Assembly: GCF_003605735.1 (NCBI RefSeq)
Contig: NZ_QXTJ01000031.1
Coordinates: 70,583-106,713, forward strand
DNA length: 36,131 nt
Reading direction: 5' to 3'
Source: Pseudomonas sp. LS-2
GTDB taxonomy: Bacteria > Pseudomonadota > Gammaproteobacteria > Pseudomonadales > Pseudomonadaceae
Shown piece by piece: positions 23,901-33,400 of this stretch. Positions within the stretch are counted from its first letter, which is position 1. Every line of letters starts with the position of its first letter. The position numbers and the translations under genes are program-made. The notes beneath the pieces were generated by a model that had not been told where the DNA came from, ran no database searches, and saw nothing but the letters and a program-made list of their open reading frames with translations.

Positions 23901-25630
23901 CGGGCTTTTTCCTGATGCTGCTGTTGTTCGTACCAGAATTTTCGCCGCAACAGTTCACCGGGCTCATCGGGAATCTGTCGCAGCCATTGTTCGAGTGCCT
24001 GACGCTGTTCGCCGCTGATCTGGCTGTCGGCAGGGCGGCTCGGCGCACGGGTGGGTTCATCGTCATCGGGCATCGAGTCAGAGGTTCCGGCACCACCGGA
24101 CATTTCCTGAGTGCCGGGGCCGCTGTCGTTTTCCTCCGCGTGCTGATCCGATGCCTGCTGGTTAGATTGCGGCTGATCGGAACTGCCTGCGCTCGGGTTT
24201 CCCGCGTTTTCATCACCCTCGGTCTTGCCTTCGCTGGCATCTTGGGCCGCTGCCTGTTTGTTCTGCTCCAGCAACTGTTCGACCAGCGCCTTGTTCGCGG
24301 CGGCGGCCGAAAACTCGGGTTGACGGTCCAGCGCTTGTTCGTAAGCGTCGATGGCCGCTTCCAGCTCGCCGCTGCGGGCCAGGGCATTGCCGCGATTGTA
24401 ATGGTCGGTGGCCGTATTGCCTTGAGCGAAGCGCTGAGCGGCGCCAGCAAAGTCACCGGCCTCGTACAGTGCGATGCCTTGCCACTGCACATCCTCGAAA
24501 TGCCGGGCGGCCTCGGCGGGGTGTTGCTGCTCCAGCAAATGCTGCCCCTGCTGGTCAGGGCGAAGAAACAGATCGGTGAATTCGAACGCGTAGCTGTGTT
24601 GCGGCATCAGCATCAACAATGGCATGCACAGCACCCACCCTCGTCGGCCCGCACAGGCCGCCAGCAACAGCAGCGGCAGCAAGAGCCAGTAACCCTGATC
24701 GGCCCAGCTGTCCAGCTGCACGGTCTGGCCGTGGCTGCGCAGCTCTTTGGGGCCGTCGAGCAATCCGAGTTCGCGAAGATCGTCATCGTCCAGCCGCAGC
24801 TGGCTGTAATGCCCACCCAGCTCGTCGGCGAACTCCGTGAGGCTCACGCCGTCCAGACGCGGCACCAGAATGCCCCCCTGGGCGTCCTTGAGGAAACCGC
24901 CTTTTTCCTGCGTCACCGGCGCGCCCTCGGCGGTACCGACGCCGAGCATCAACAGCTGCGGGGCGTGGCCGGGCATGGCCGAACGAATGCCCCGACGCTC
25001 TGCATCGGTGAGCGACGAGCCGATCCACAGCAGCCGCCCCTGGCCCAGATCGCCCTGTTTGAGCAGGTCCAGCGCCTTGAGCACGGCCAGATCGGCGCGC
25101 TGACCACTTTCCGGCATGATCGAGGGCCTTACCGCGTCCAGCAGGTTTTTGCTGGTGGTCAGGTCATCGGACAGCGGCACCAGCGTGTGGGCGCTGCCGG
25201 CGTAGACGATGATCGCGGTCTGCGAATCGCGACGAACCTGCAACAGATCGAGCAGCTTGCGTCGCGCCTGCTCCAGGCGTGAGGGCGGGCTGTCGGCGGC
25301 GAGCATTTCCGGGGTCAGTTCCAGCAACACCACCAGCGGGTCCACCGGTTTCTGGCTGCTCTGTTCGACCCGCTGCCAGCTGGGCCCGAGCAACGCCAGC
25401 AACGCCAGCAGCCAGCCGAACCCCAGCGCGATCCACGGCAGCTTGCTTTCGTGACCGCTGCCGCCACTGAGCAGGACAGAATGAAACGCGCGGGGCAGAA
25501 TCATCTGCCAGCGGCCGACGCGTTTCTTGCGGTTCCACAGTCGCCACAGCAACCAGCCCAGCAGCGGCAGAAGCAGCAGCCACCAGAGGCGCAACCAGTG
25601 CGGCCAAAGGGTCAGGATCGACACGCTCAT
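23897..25630 (-). CDS. batB: BatB-like VWA protein with C-terminal TPR region (BatB/BatC fusion)
   Basis: The 577-residue protein has two N-terminal membrane helices (about 15-32 and 65-82), a von Willebrand A domain (about 97-290), a further hydrophobic pair near 325-355, then TPR-like repeats around 385-450 and a long acidic, Ser/Gln-rich tail. This combines what are separate batB and batC genes in other bacteria. The MIDAS position that should read D-x-S-x-S reads ELTPE (104-108), so metal binding by this VWA domain is doubtful. The ATG at 25630 overlaps the batA stop by 4 nt and begins MSVSILTLWPHW; the in-frame extension to 25666 lies inside batA. It probably acts with BatA and BatD at the inner membrane under control of the MoxR ATPase. 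Confidence 0.87.
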   Translation of the reverse strand: MSVSILTLWPHWLRLWWLLLLPLLGWLLWRLWNRKKRVGRWQMILPRAFHSVLLSGGSGHESKLPWIALGFGWLLALLALLGPSWQRVEQSSQKPVDPLVVLLELTPEMLAADSPPSRLEQARRKLLDLLQVRRDSQTAIIVYAGSAHTLVPLSDDLTTSKNLLDAVRPSIMPESGQRADLAVLKALDLLKQGDLGQGRLLWIGSSLTDAERRGIRSAMPGHAPQLLMLGVGTAEGAPVTQEKGGFLKDAQGGILVPRLDGVSLTEFADELGGHYSQLRLDDDDLRELGLLDGPKELRSHGQTVQLDSWADQGYWLLLPLLLLAACAGRRGWVLCMPLLMLMPQHSYAFEFTDLFLRPDQQGQHLLEQQHPAEAARHFEDVQWQGIALYEAGDFAGAAQRFAQGNTATDHYNRGNALARSGELEAAIDAYEQALDRQPEFSAAAANKALVEQLLEQNKQAAAQDASEGKTEGDENAGNPSAGSSDQPQSNQQASDQHAEENDSGPGTQEMSGGAGTSDSMPDDDEPTRAPSRPADSQISGEQRQALEQWLRQIPDEPGELLRRKFWYEQQQHQEKAR

Positions 25631-26694
25631 CCGCGCCTCCGCAAACGCTTGAAGCGTTGACGCCACTGCGTGCCGGGATGCAGCGCCGGTTGCCGGGAGA
25701 TGAAGCGATACACCGGGTTGTGCGGCCAGCGTTCGTGAATCACCAACACAATGCTCAGCACCAGCGCGAGCGCCAGTGGCCAGTGATACAGCGCTCGCGC
25801 CGGACGGGCCTGGGTCGGTTGCTGGGTGACAGGCTCCAGGGTGTCGAGGGTTTGGCCGATCTTTATCAGCTCTGCGCCGTCGCGGGCACGGAAGTACCGG
25901 CCCCCGGTGATCTCGGCGATTTCTCGCAGCGACGGCTCGTCAAGGTCCAGGCTTGGGTTGAGGCCCAGAATGGTGGTCGCACCCTTGTCCGGGTCTGCGC
26001 CAATGCCGATCGGGTAGATTTTCACGCCTTCGCCCGCCGCCAGCCGGGCCGCGGTGGCCGGATCGATCTGACCGGCATTGTTGGCGCCGTCGGTCACCAG
26101 AATCAGCACTCGGCTCTGCGCAGGACGCGCGCGCAGACGTTTCAACGCCAGGCCGATAGCATCGCCGATGGCGGTGTTCTTGCCGGCGATGCCGATTCGC
26201 GCCTCATCCAGCCAGACGCGTACTGTCTTGCGGTCGAAGGTCAGCGGGGCCTGCAAATAGGCCTGACTGCCAAACAGGATGAGACCGACGCGGTCACCCT
26301 GGCGCTGTTCGAGAAAGTCGCCGAGCAACTGTTTGACCAGGGTCAGGCGGCTGACCTCGTCGCTCTGCCAGATCATGTCCGGGTAATCCATCGAGCCCGA
26401 CACGTCCACGGCCACCAGCAGATCCCGACCACTGGACGCCACCGGCAGAGGTTCGCCGAGCCATTGCGGCCGGGCAGCGGCGACCAGCAGCAACAGCCAG
26501 ACCGTCACGAAGGGCAACTGTCGACGCCAGCCCGGTAAATGCGCGCGAGCACGCCGGCCGGCCAGACCTTCGAGCTCATTGAGGAAACTGACCTTGAGCG
26601 CCGCTTCGCCACTGTCGGCGACCGGCAGCACGAAACGCAGCAACCAGGGCAGCGGCAACAGGACGATGACCCATGGCCAGGCGAACTCAAACAT
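25627..26694 (-). CDS. batA: BatA-like VWA membrane protein
   Basis: The 355-residue protein has membrane helices near 7-24 and 62-74, a VWA domain with an intact MIDAS motif DVSGS (97-101) and TDGANN further on, and a C-terminal membrane helix (about 310-328). Unlike its neighbour BatB it should bind a divalent metal and a partner. The VWA domain is expected to face the periplasm or cytoplasm depending on the helix count; the usual view for BatA is periplasmic. Its start at 26694 overlaps the end of the DUF4381 gene by 8 nt. The role in oxidative or envelope stress is known only from distant relatives. Confidence 0.88.
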   Translation of the reverse strand: MFEFAWPWVIVLLPLPWLLRFVLPVADSGEAALKVSFLNELEGLAGRRARAHLPGWRRQLPFVTVWLLLLVAAARPQWLGEPLPVASSGRDLLVAVDVSGSMDYPDMIWQSDEVSRLTLVKQLLGDFLEQRQGDRVGLILFGSQAYLQAPLTFDRKTVRVWLDEARIGIAGKNTAIGDAIGLALKRLRARPAQSRVLILVTDGANNAGQIDPATAARLAAGEGVKIYPIGIGADPDKGATTILGLNPSLDLDEPSLREIAEITGGRYFRARDGAELIKIGQTLDTLEPVTQQPTQARPARALYHWPLALALVLSIVLVIHERWPHNPVYRFISRQPALHPGTQWRQRFKRLRRRG

Positions 26695-27181
26695 GTTTGC
26701 GAATCCAGGTCTCGACCGACTGGGTCAGGCCATTGATGGCCTTGTCGTCGAGTTTGCACTCGGGCTTGTAGGCGCCTTCTACCAGAATCATCCAGCGGGT
26801 CAGGCCCGCAGCGGGGCAGCGGTTGTCGAGAAACGCCAGCCATTTGCGGCCATTGAGCGTATGGCTCTGGCTGTAGGGGTAATGGTTGCGGCACAGACGC
26901 TTGAGCAGGCCGTTGATCTGTTGCAGCCAGGCACCGGCGGGTGCGCCATCGTAGGGTTTTGGCAGTTGGGCGAGTTCGATCAACGCGGCTTGCCGCAGCG
27001 GGTCCAGTGCTTGTTCGGCGTTCTCGCGGGCGGCCTTTTTCGGCAGCAGCACCCGCGCGCGCCACAGGCCATAACCGAGCAGCGGAATCAGCGCCAGCAA
27101 CAGCCACCAGCCGGGGGCGGGGGGCCAGAACGCAACGGGCTCTGGCTGGATCAAGGGTTGCAACTGGTCCAGCAGGCTCAT
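26687..27181 (-). CDS. DUF4381 domain membrane protein
   Basis: The 164-residue protein has one N-terminal transmembrane helix (about 22-42, PGWWLLLALIPLLGYGLW) and a helical cytoplasmic remainder with the segment WLQQINGLLKRLCRNHYPYS typical of DUF4381. This family is found almost always between a DUF58 gene and a batA gene, as here, and probably forms part of the same membrane complex. The start codon at 27181 overlaps the DUF58 stop by 4 nt (ATGA); the open frame extends to 27517 only as a shadow of the DUF58 gene. No enzymatic motif is visible. Confidence 0.87.
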   Translation of the reverse strand: MSLLDQLQPLIQPEPVAFWPPAPGWWLLLALIPLLGYGLWRARVLLPKKAARENAEQALDPLRQAALIELAQLPKPYDGAPAGAWLQQINGLLKRLCRNHYPYSQSHTLNGRKWLAFLDNRCPAAGLTRWMILVEGAYKPECKLDDKAINGLTQSVETWIRKHV

Positions 27182-28122
27182 TTCTGCTTTACCGGTTGTC
27201 TGGCGTTGAGGTAATCGCGCAGTTGTTCGACCATTTCCTGCTGGGTGCTCAACGGAATCATCAGCACCCGCAGCTTCTTGGCCAGCAACTCCCAGCGTGC
27301 CTGCCGCGCTTCGCCCTGAGCGCGGTAAGTCTGGCGCAGGTCGGGGTTGAGGGTGTCGAGCTCCAGTTGCGCGCCCTTGTCGGCGAAGCGCAGCAGCCCG
27401 GCAGCCGGCAACGCGTGATCCAGCGGGTCGGACAACGGCAACAGCAGCAGGTCGCAATGGCGGGAGAGCAGCGTCAGTTGCTGTTCGGCGGAATCGGACA
27501 GTGCGCGCTCGTCGCACAGGACGAACACCAGACTGCCCGGCCGCAGCACTTCTCGCGCCCGGCGCAGGGCCACGCCAAAGGTGTCGCGATCCGCTGCGGC
27601 CTCGGTATGCAGCGACTGGTTGACCCGCACCAGACGGTTGAGCAACTGGAGCAGGCTTTGCTTGCTGCGTCGCGGCTTGATTTCGTAGTGCTCGTTGTCG
27701 CCGAATACCAGCCCGCCGACCCGGTCGTTGTGGCCCAGCGCGGCCCAGCCGATCAACGCCGCTGCCTGCGCCGCCAGTACCGATTTGAACATCAGCCCCG
27801 AGCCGAAGAACAGCCGATGGCTTTGTTCGACCATGATGAAAATCGGCCGCTCGCGCTCTTCGTGAAACAGTTTGGTGTGCGGCTCCTGCGTGCGGGCCGT
27901 GACGCGCCAGTCGATGGTGCGCACGTCGTCCCCGGCCTGATAGACCCGCACCTGGTCGAAGTCCACGCCCCGACCGCGCAGCTTGGAGTGGTGCAGGCCG
28001 ATCAGCGGGCTGCGCTGGCTGGGCGATGAAAACAGCTGAACTTCCCGCACGCGATGACGCATCTCGATCAGCTCGGCGAGGCTGATGCGGATGCCCGGTT
28101 GGGAGATCAGATAGGGTTGCAT
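27178..28122 (-). CDS. DUF58 domain protein, MoxR-associated
   Basis: The 314-residue protein has the DUF58 signature GRGVDFDQVRVYQAGDD followed by RTIDWRVTART (about 50-78) and a VWA-like C-terminal half. The position where other VWA domains carry D-x-S-x-S reads EQSHR (99-103), so this may not bind metal. DUF58 proteins are regular partners of MoxR AAA ATPases and are thought to be substrates or adaptors. The ATG at 28122 lies 4 nt after the moxR stop; a TTG at 28140 is in frame but overlaps moxR and is less likely. No ribosome binding site is strong here, which is consistent with translational coupling. Confidence 0.87.
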   Translation of the reverse strand: MQPYLISQPGIRISLAELIEMRHRVREVQLFSSPSQRSPLIGLHHSKLRGRGVDFDQVRVYQAGDDVRTIDWRVTARTQEPHTKLFHEERERPIFIMVEQSHRLFFGSGLMFKSVLAAQAAALIGWAALGHNDRVGGLVFGDNEHYEIKPRRSKQSLLQLLNRLVRVNQSLHTEAAADRDTFGVALRRAREVLRPGSLVFVLCDERALSDSAEQQLTLLSRHCDLLLLPLSDPLDHALPAAGLLRFADKGAQLELDTLNPDLRQTYRAQGEARQARWELLAKKLRVLMIPLSTQQEMVEQLRDYLNARQPVKQK

Positions 28123-28126
28123 GGGA

Positions 28127-29086
<960 letters not shown>

Positions 29087-29542
29087 CGATGACGGTTCCT
29101 GGCAGGGTAGGCGGCAGCGCCAAAACGGCACCGAAGCTGGGGGCGTTACTTTAATCCATCCGAGGGGTTGGCGACTAACCGGGCAAGGGGGTTTTTTCAG
29201 TCATTGCACAGGTTTGCGGGGGAAATATCAGAATTGTCAGACAGGTTGGGGGATTTCACGCGACCGACGCATAGCGTCAGGCGGCGGAGCTGGCGCTGAG
29301 CTGCGCATGACATCATCGTCCATGTCCGTTACAGCGCGATCGACGCAGGGAAGGGGGTTGCCGAACAGGTCAAAGGCTTGAACGAGACAGGCAAGCGCAA
29401 GGGCGAATCACGGCCACACCGTCAGGCACGCAGCGGCATCTCGCCGCTGCTACGTTCGGTACATGGCCGCGGACGGCGGCAGGACGTTCCCAGCCGAGGT
29501 CGAGGAACTGGTCGCAGCGGTGGAGGAAGGGGGGCGCAGTGG
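29087..29542. other. Non-coding gap upstream of moxR
   Basis: These 456 bases presumably carry the moxR promoter near 29090-29250, but I cannot point to convincing boxes. A run CAAGGGGGTTTTTTC lies around 29187-29200 without a stem. A 33-residue plus-strand frame (29463-29564) ends inside the neighbouring hypothetical gene and is treated as unproven. No REP element is present. Confidence 0.5.
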
Positions 29543-29902
29543 TCAGCCGACTTCGCTGACGTAAGTCCCGACCCCCTTGAGGATGATGCGCAACGTTTCG
29601 TCCAGATCGCCAAGTTCGCTGGGCGGCGTGCTGTGGGTGATTTCGAACGCGTACTCACCGCCGAACGGTTTCGCGTCTTCAGTATCGATCTCGACCAGCA
29701 GGCGCGTGGCACTGAACGTGACCATCAGGCGCGTATCGACATGAATGGTGTCGTCGCGGAAGGTGATATCGACTTCGTCCTCGTCCGGAAACCGCGCCAG
29801 CATGAAAAGGTCGCCGTTGCTGGCATGGCAGCAGGCCAGCGCCATGTCATCTTCTTCCTCGTCGCACGGGTTATAGATGAAGCTGTCGGTGGTCATCTTC
29901 AT
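29543..29902 (-). CDS. Small acidic hypothetical protein
   Basis: The 119-residue protein has an acidic N-terminus (CDEEEDDMAL), a beta-rich middle with alternating hydrophobics (DEVDITFRDDTIHVDTRLMVTFSATRLLVEID) broken into several strands, and no signal peptide or membrane segment. AGGA lies 9 nt upstream of the ATG at 29902; the ATG at 29896 is an alternative, and the longer frame to 30049 runs through a REPIN. A protein of similar size occupies the same place between gdhB and moxR in P. aeruginosa as I recall. No function can be proposed. Confidence 0.75.
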   Translation of the reverse strand: MKMTTDSFIYNPCDEEEDDMALACCHASNGDLFMLARFPDEDEVDITFRDDTIHVDTRLMVTFSATRLLVEIDTEDAKPFGGEYAFEITHSTPPSELGDLDETLRIILKGVGTYVSEVG

Positions 29903-30443
29903 GGGCGTGATTCCTGTTTCGGTTCGGGGCCAGGAGGAGATTTTGCCAGTCCTGAGCAAATATTGCCTGCGTACAGAAAATACGGCGATCCCCTCTGTAG
30001 CAGTCCGGCTTGCCGGCGGCAGCGATACCACAGACGCCACCGCCGGCAAGCCGGACTGCTACAGGTGTCTGTTTTCAGCAGCTCCAGCGTTTTCCAGGCA
30101 CCAGCCTGCGTATATGGGAAACAATCCGTTGCAACCCGATGTCCGAATATGTCGCAGCACCGCAAGCAGGCGCGTGGTCGCTGTCGTTAAGCTGCGCAGC
30201 AGATGAACGGACGTGTGGCCGAGCCTGCCTGGGCAGACGCCGCGCCGATCTTCATTGGGTCGAATCAATGTGACGACGCACACACGACGAGCGTTAGTAC
30301 TTGAGGCACGTGTTCATACACTGCTCGTTGTCACGTTTTGCTGACTATCATCGAACAGGCGCAAACGCGGCAACCACACACAGGCACGACCCCGAAACAC
30401 GCATCTCTCCTATATAAAAGCCAAGCCAAGCGGAGTACCACAG
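29903..30443. other. Long gap upstream of gdhB
   Basis: The 541 bases contain a REPIN (29995-30064) and then about 380 bases with no credible gene on either strand. The gdhB promoter should lie in 30200-30430. An AT-rich stretch TATATAAAA at 30410-30418 could be a -10 region but has no matching -35. The leader immediately before gdhB carries GGAG at 30431-30434. Confidence 0.5.
29995..30064. repeat. REPIN: inverted REP pair (GTAGCAGTCCGGCTTGCCGG class)
   Basis: Arms 29995-30019 and 30040-30064 are perfect 25-nt reverse complements with only a 20-base spacer. This is a further REP class in the window, with the shortest loop of the set. It lies upstream of the small hypothetical gene and gdhB, which diverge from here. 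Confidence 0.92.
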
Positions 30444-33400
30444 ATGGCGTTCTTCACCGCAGCCAGCAAGTCCGACTTCCAGCACCAACTGAAAGCGGCA
30501 CTGGCCCAGCACATCAGTGAACAGGCACTGCCACAAGTGGCGCTGTTCGCCGATCAATTCTTCGGCATCATTTCCCTGGACGAACTGACCCAGCGCAGGC
30601 TTTCCGACCTCGCCGGCTGCACGCTTTCTGCCTGGCGTCTGCTCGAGCGTTTTCAGCACAGCAAACCCGAGGTCCGCGTCTACAACCCCGATTACGAGCG
30701 TCATGGCTGGCAATCCACCCATACCGCCGTTGAGGTGTTGCACCACGACCTGCCATTTCTGGTCGATTCGGTTCGCACCGAGCTGAACCGTCGCGGCTAC
30801 AGCATCCACACGTTGCAGACCACCGTTCTGAGCGTGCGTCGTGACGAGAAAGGTCAGTTGGTCGAGCTGCTGCCCAAGGGCACCACCGGCGACGGCGTGC
30901 TGCAAGAATCGCTGATGTACCTGGAAATCGACCGCTGTGCCAACGCCGCCGAGCTGAACGTGCTGGCGCGCGAACTGGAGCAGGTGCTGGGTGAAGTACG
31001 CGTCGCGGTCGAAGATTTCGAACCGATGAAAGCCAAGCTCAACGAACTGCTGGCCGGGATCGATGCCATCGACTACAACGTCGATGCGGAGGAGAAGGCC
31101 GAGGTCAAGGTGTTCCTCGAGTGGCTGGTGAACAACCACTTCACCTTCCTCGGTTATGAAGAGTTCACCGTGAGCGGCGACGGCGAAGGCGGGCAACTGA
31201 CCTACGATCAGTCCTCGTTCCTGGGCCTGACCAAATTGCTGCGCGCAGGGCTTACTGCCGACGACCTGCACATCGAAGGCTATGCGGTGAATTACCTGCA
31301 CGAGCCGACCCTGCTGTCCTTCGCCAAAGCCGCGCATCCAAGCCGCGTGCACCGCCCGGCGTATCCGGACTACGTGTCGATCCGCCAGATCGACGCCGAC
31401 GGCAACGTCATCAAGGAATGCCGCTTCATGGGCCTCTACACCTCCTCGGTGTATGGCGAAAGCGTGCGCAACATCCCTTACATCCGCCGCAAGGTCGCCG
31501 AAGTCGAGCGCCGTTCCGGGTTCGACGCCAAGGCGCACCTGGGCAAAGAACTGGCGCAAGTCGTTGAAGTGCTGCCCCGCGACGACCTGTTCCAGACCCC
31601 GGTGGACGAGCTGTTCACCACCGTCATGTCCATCGTGCAGATCCAGGAGCGCAACAAGATTCGCGTGTTCCTGCGCAAGGACCCTTACGGCCGCTTCTGC
31701 TACTGCCTGGCCTACGTGCCGCGCGACATCTATTCGACCGAAGTGCGCCAGAAGATCCAGCAGGTGCTGATGGAACGTCTGAAGGCCAGCGATTGCGAGT
31801 TCTGGACCTTCTTCTCCGAGTCGGTGCTGGCTCGGGTGCAGTTGATCCTGCGAGTGGACCCCAAGGTCTCCCTGAACATCGACCCGCAGCAACTGGAAAA
31901 CGAAGTCATCCAGGCCTGTCGTTCGTGGAAGGACGATTACGCCAGTCTGGTCGTTGAAAGCTTCGGTGAGGCCCAGGGCACCAACGTTCTGGCCGACTTC
32001 CCGAAAGGCTTCCCGGCCGGCTACCGCGAGCGTTTCGCTGCGCACTCGGCCGTGGTCGACATGCAGCATTTGCTGAACCTGACTGAAGCCAATCCGCTGG
32101 TCATGAGCTTCTATCAGCCGCTGTCCGGCGACAAGGCGCAGCTGCACTGCAAGCTGTATCACGCCGACACCCCGCTGGCGTTGTCCGACGTATTGCCGAT
32201 TCTGGAAAACCTTGGCCTGCGCGTGCTGGGCGAATTCCCGTATCGCCTGCGTCACACCAACGGTCGCGAGTTCTGGATTCATGATTTCGCCTTCACCTAT
32301 GGCGAAGGCCTGAACCTGGACCTGCAACAGCTCAACGACACCCTGCAGGACGCCTTCGTCCACATCGTCCGTGGCGAAGCCGAGAACGACGCGTTCAACC
32401 GTCTGGTGCTCACGGCCGGCCTGCCGTGGCGCGATGTGGCGTTGCTGCGCGCCTATGCCCGCTACCTGAAGCAAATTCGTCTGGGCTTCGATCTGGGTTA
32501 TATCGCCAGCACCCTGAACAACCACGCCGACATCGCCCGTGAACTGACCCGGTTGTTCAAGACCCGCTTCTATCTGGCGCGCAAGCTGTCCGGCGGCGAT
32601 CTGGACGACATGCAGCAGCGTCTGGAAACGGCGATTCTCTCGGCGCTGGACGACGTTCAGGTGCTCAACGAAGACCGCATCCTGCGTCGCTACCTTGATC
32701 TGATCAAGGCGACCATGCGCACCAACTTCTATCAGACCGACGCCAATGGCCAGAACAAGAGCTACTTCAGCTTCAAGTTCAACCCGCGCCTGATTCCCGA
32801 ACTGCCTAAGCCTGTGCCCAAGTTCGAGATTTTCGTCTATTCGCCACGGGTCGAGGGTGTGCATCTACGCTTCGGCAACGTCGCACGGGGCGGCCTGCGC
32901 TGGTCCGACCGCGAAGAGGATTTCCGCACCGAAGTGCTGGGCCTGGTCAAGGCGCAACACGTCAAGAACTCGGTCATCGTGCCGGTGGGCGCCAAGGGCG
33001 GTTTCCTGCCGCGTCGTCTGCCGACCACCGGCACCCGCGACGAGATCCAGGCCGAAGCGATCGCCTGCTACCGCGTCTTCATTTCGGGCCTGCTGGACAT
33101 CACCGACAACCTCAAGGATGGCGCGCTGGTGCCGCCGGCCAATGTCGTGCGTCATGACGACGATGATCCGTATCTGGTGGTGGCAGCGGACAAAGGCACG
33201 GCGACCTTCTCCGACATCGCCAACGGTATCGCCATCGACTATGGCTTCTGGCTCGGCGATGCGTTTGCCTCCGGTGGTTCGGCTGGTTACGACCACAAGA
33301 AAATGGGCATCACCGCCAAGGGCGCGTGGGTCGGCGTACAGCGTCACTTCCGCGAGCGCGGCATCAATGTTCAACAGGACAGCGTCAGCGTGATCGGCAT

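Noticed and set aside
29378..30190. 270-residue plus-strand frame
   Set aside because: It runs through the antisense of the acidic hypothetical gene and then a REPIN; composition is that of a random high-GC frame.
30328..30351. TTGTCA and TATCAT as a gdhB promoter
   Set aside because: The spacing is 12 bases, too short for sigma-70.
30348..32864. 838-residue open frame antisense to gdhB
   Set aside because: It is a shadow of the high-GC, strongly biased gdhB codons; the protein is low in recognisable motifs and gdhB itself is certain.
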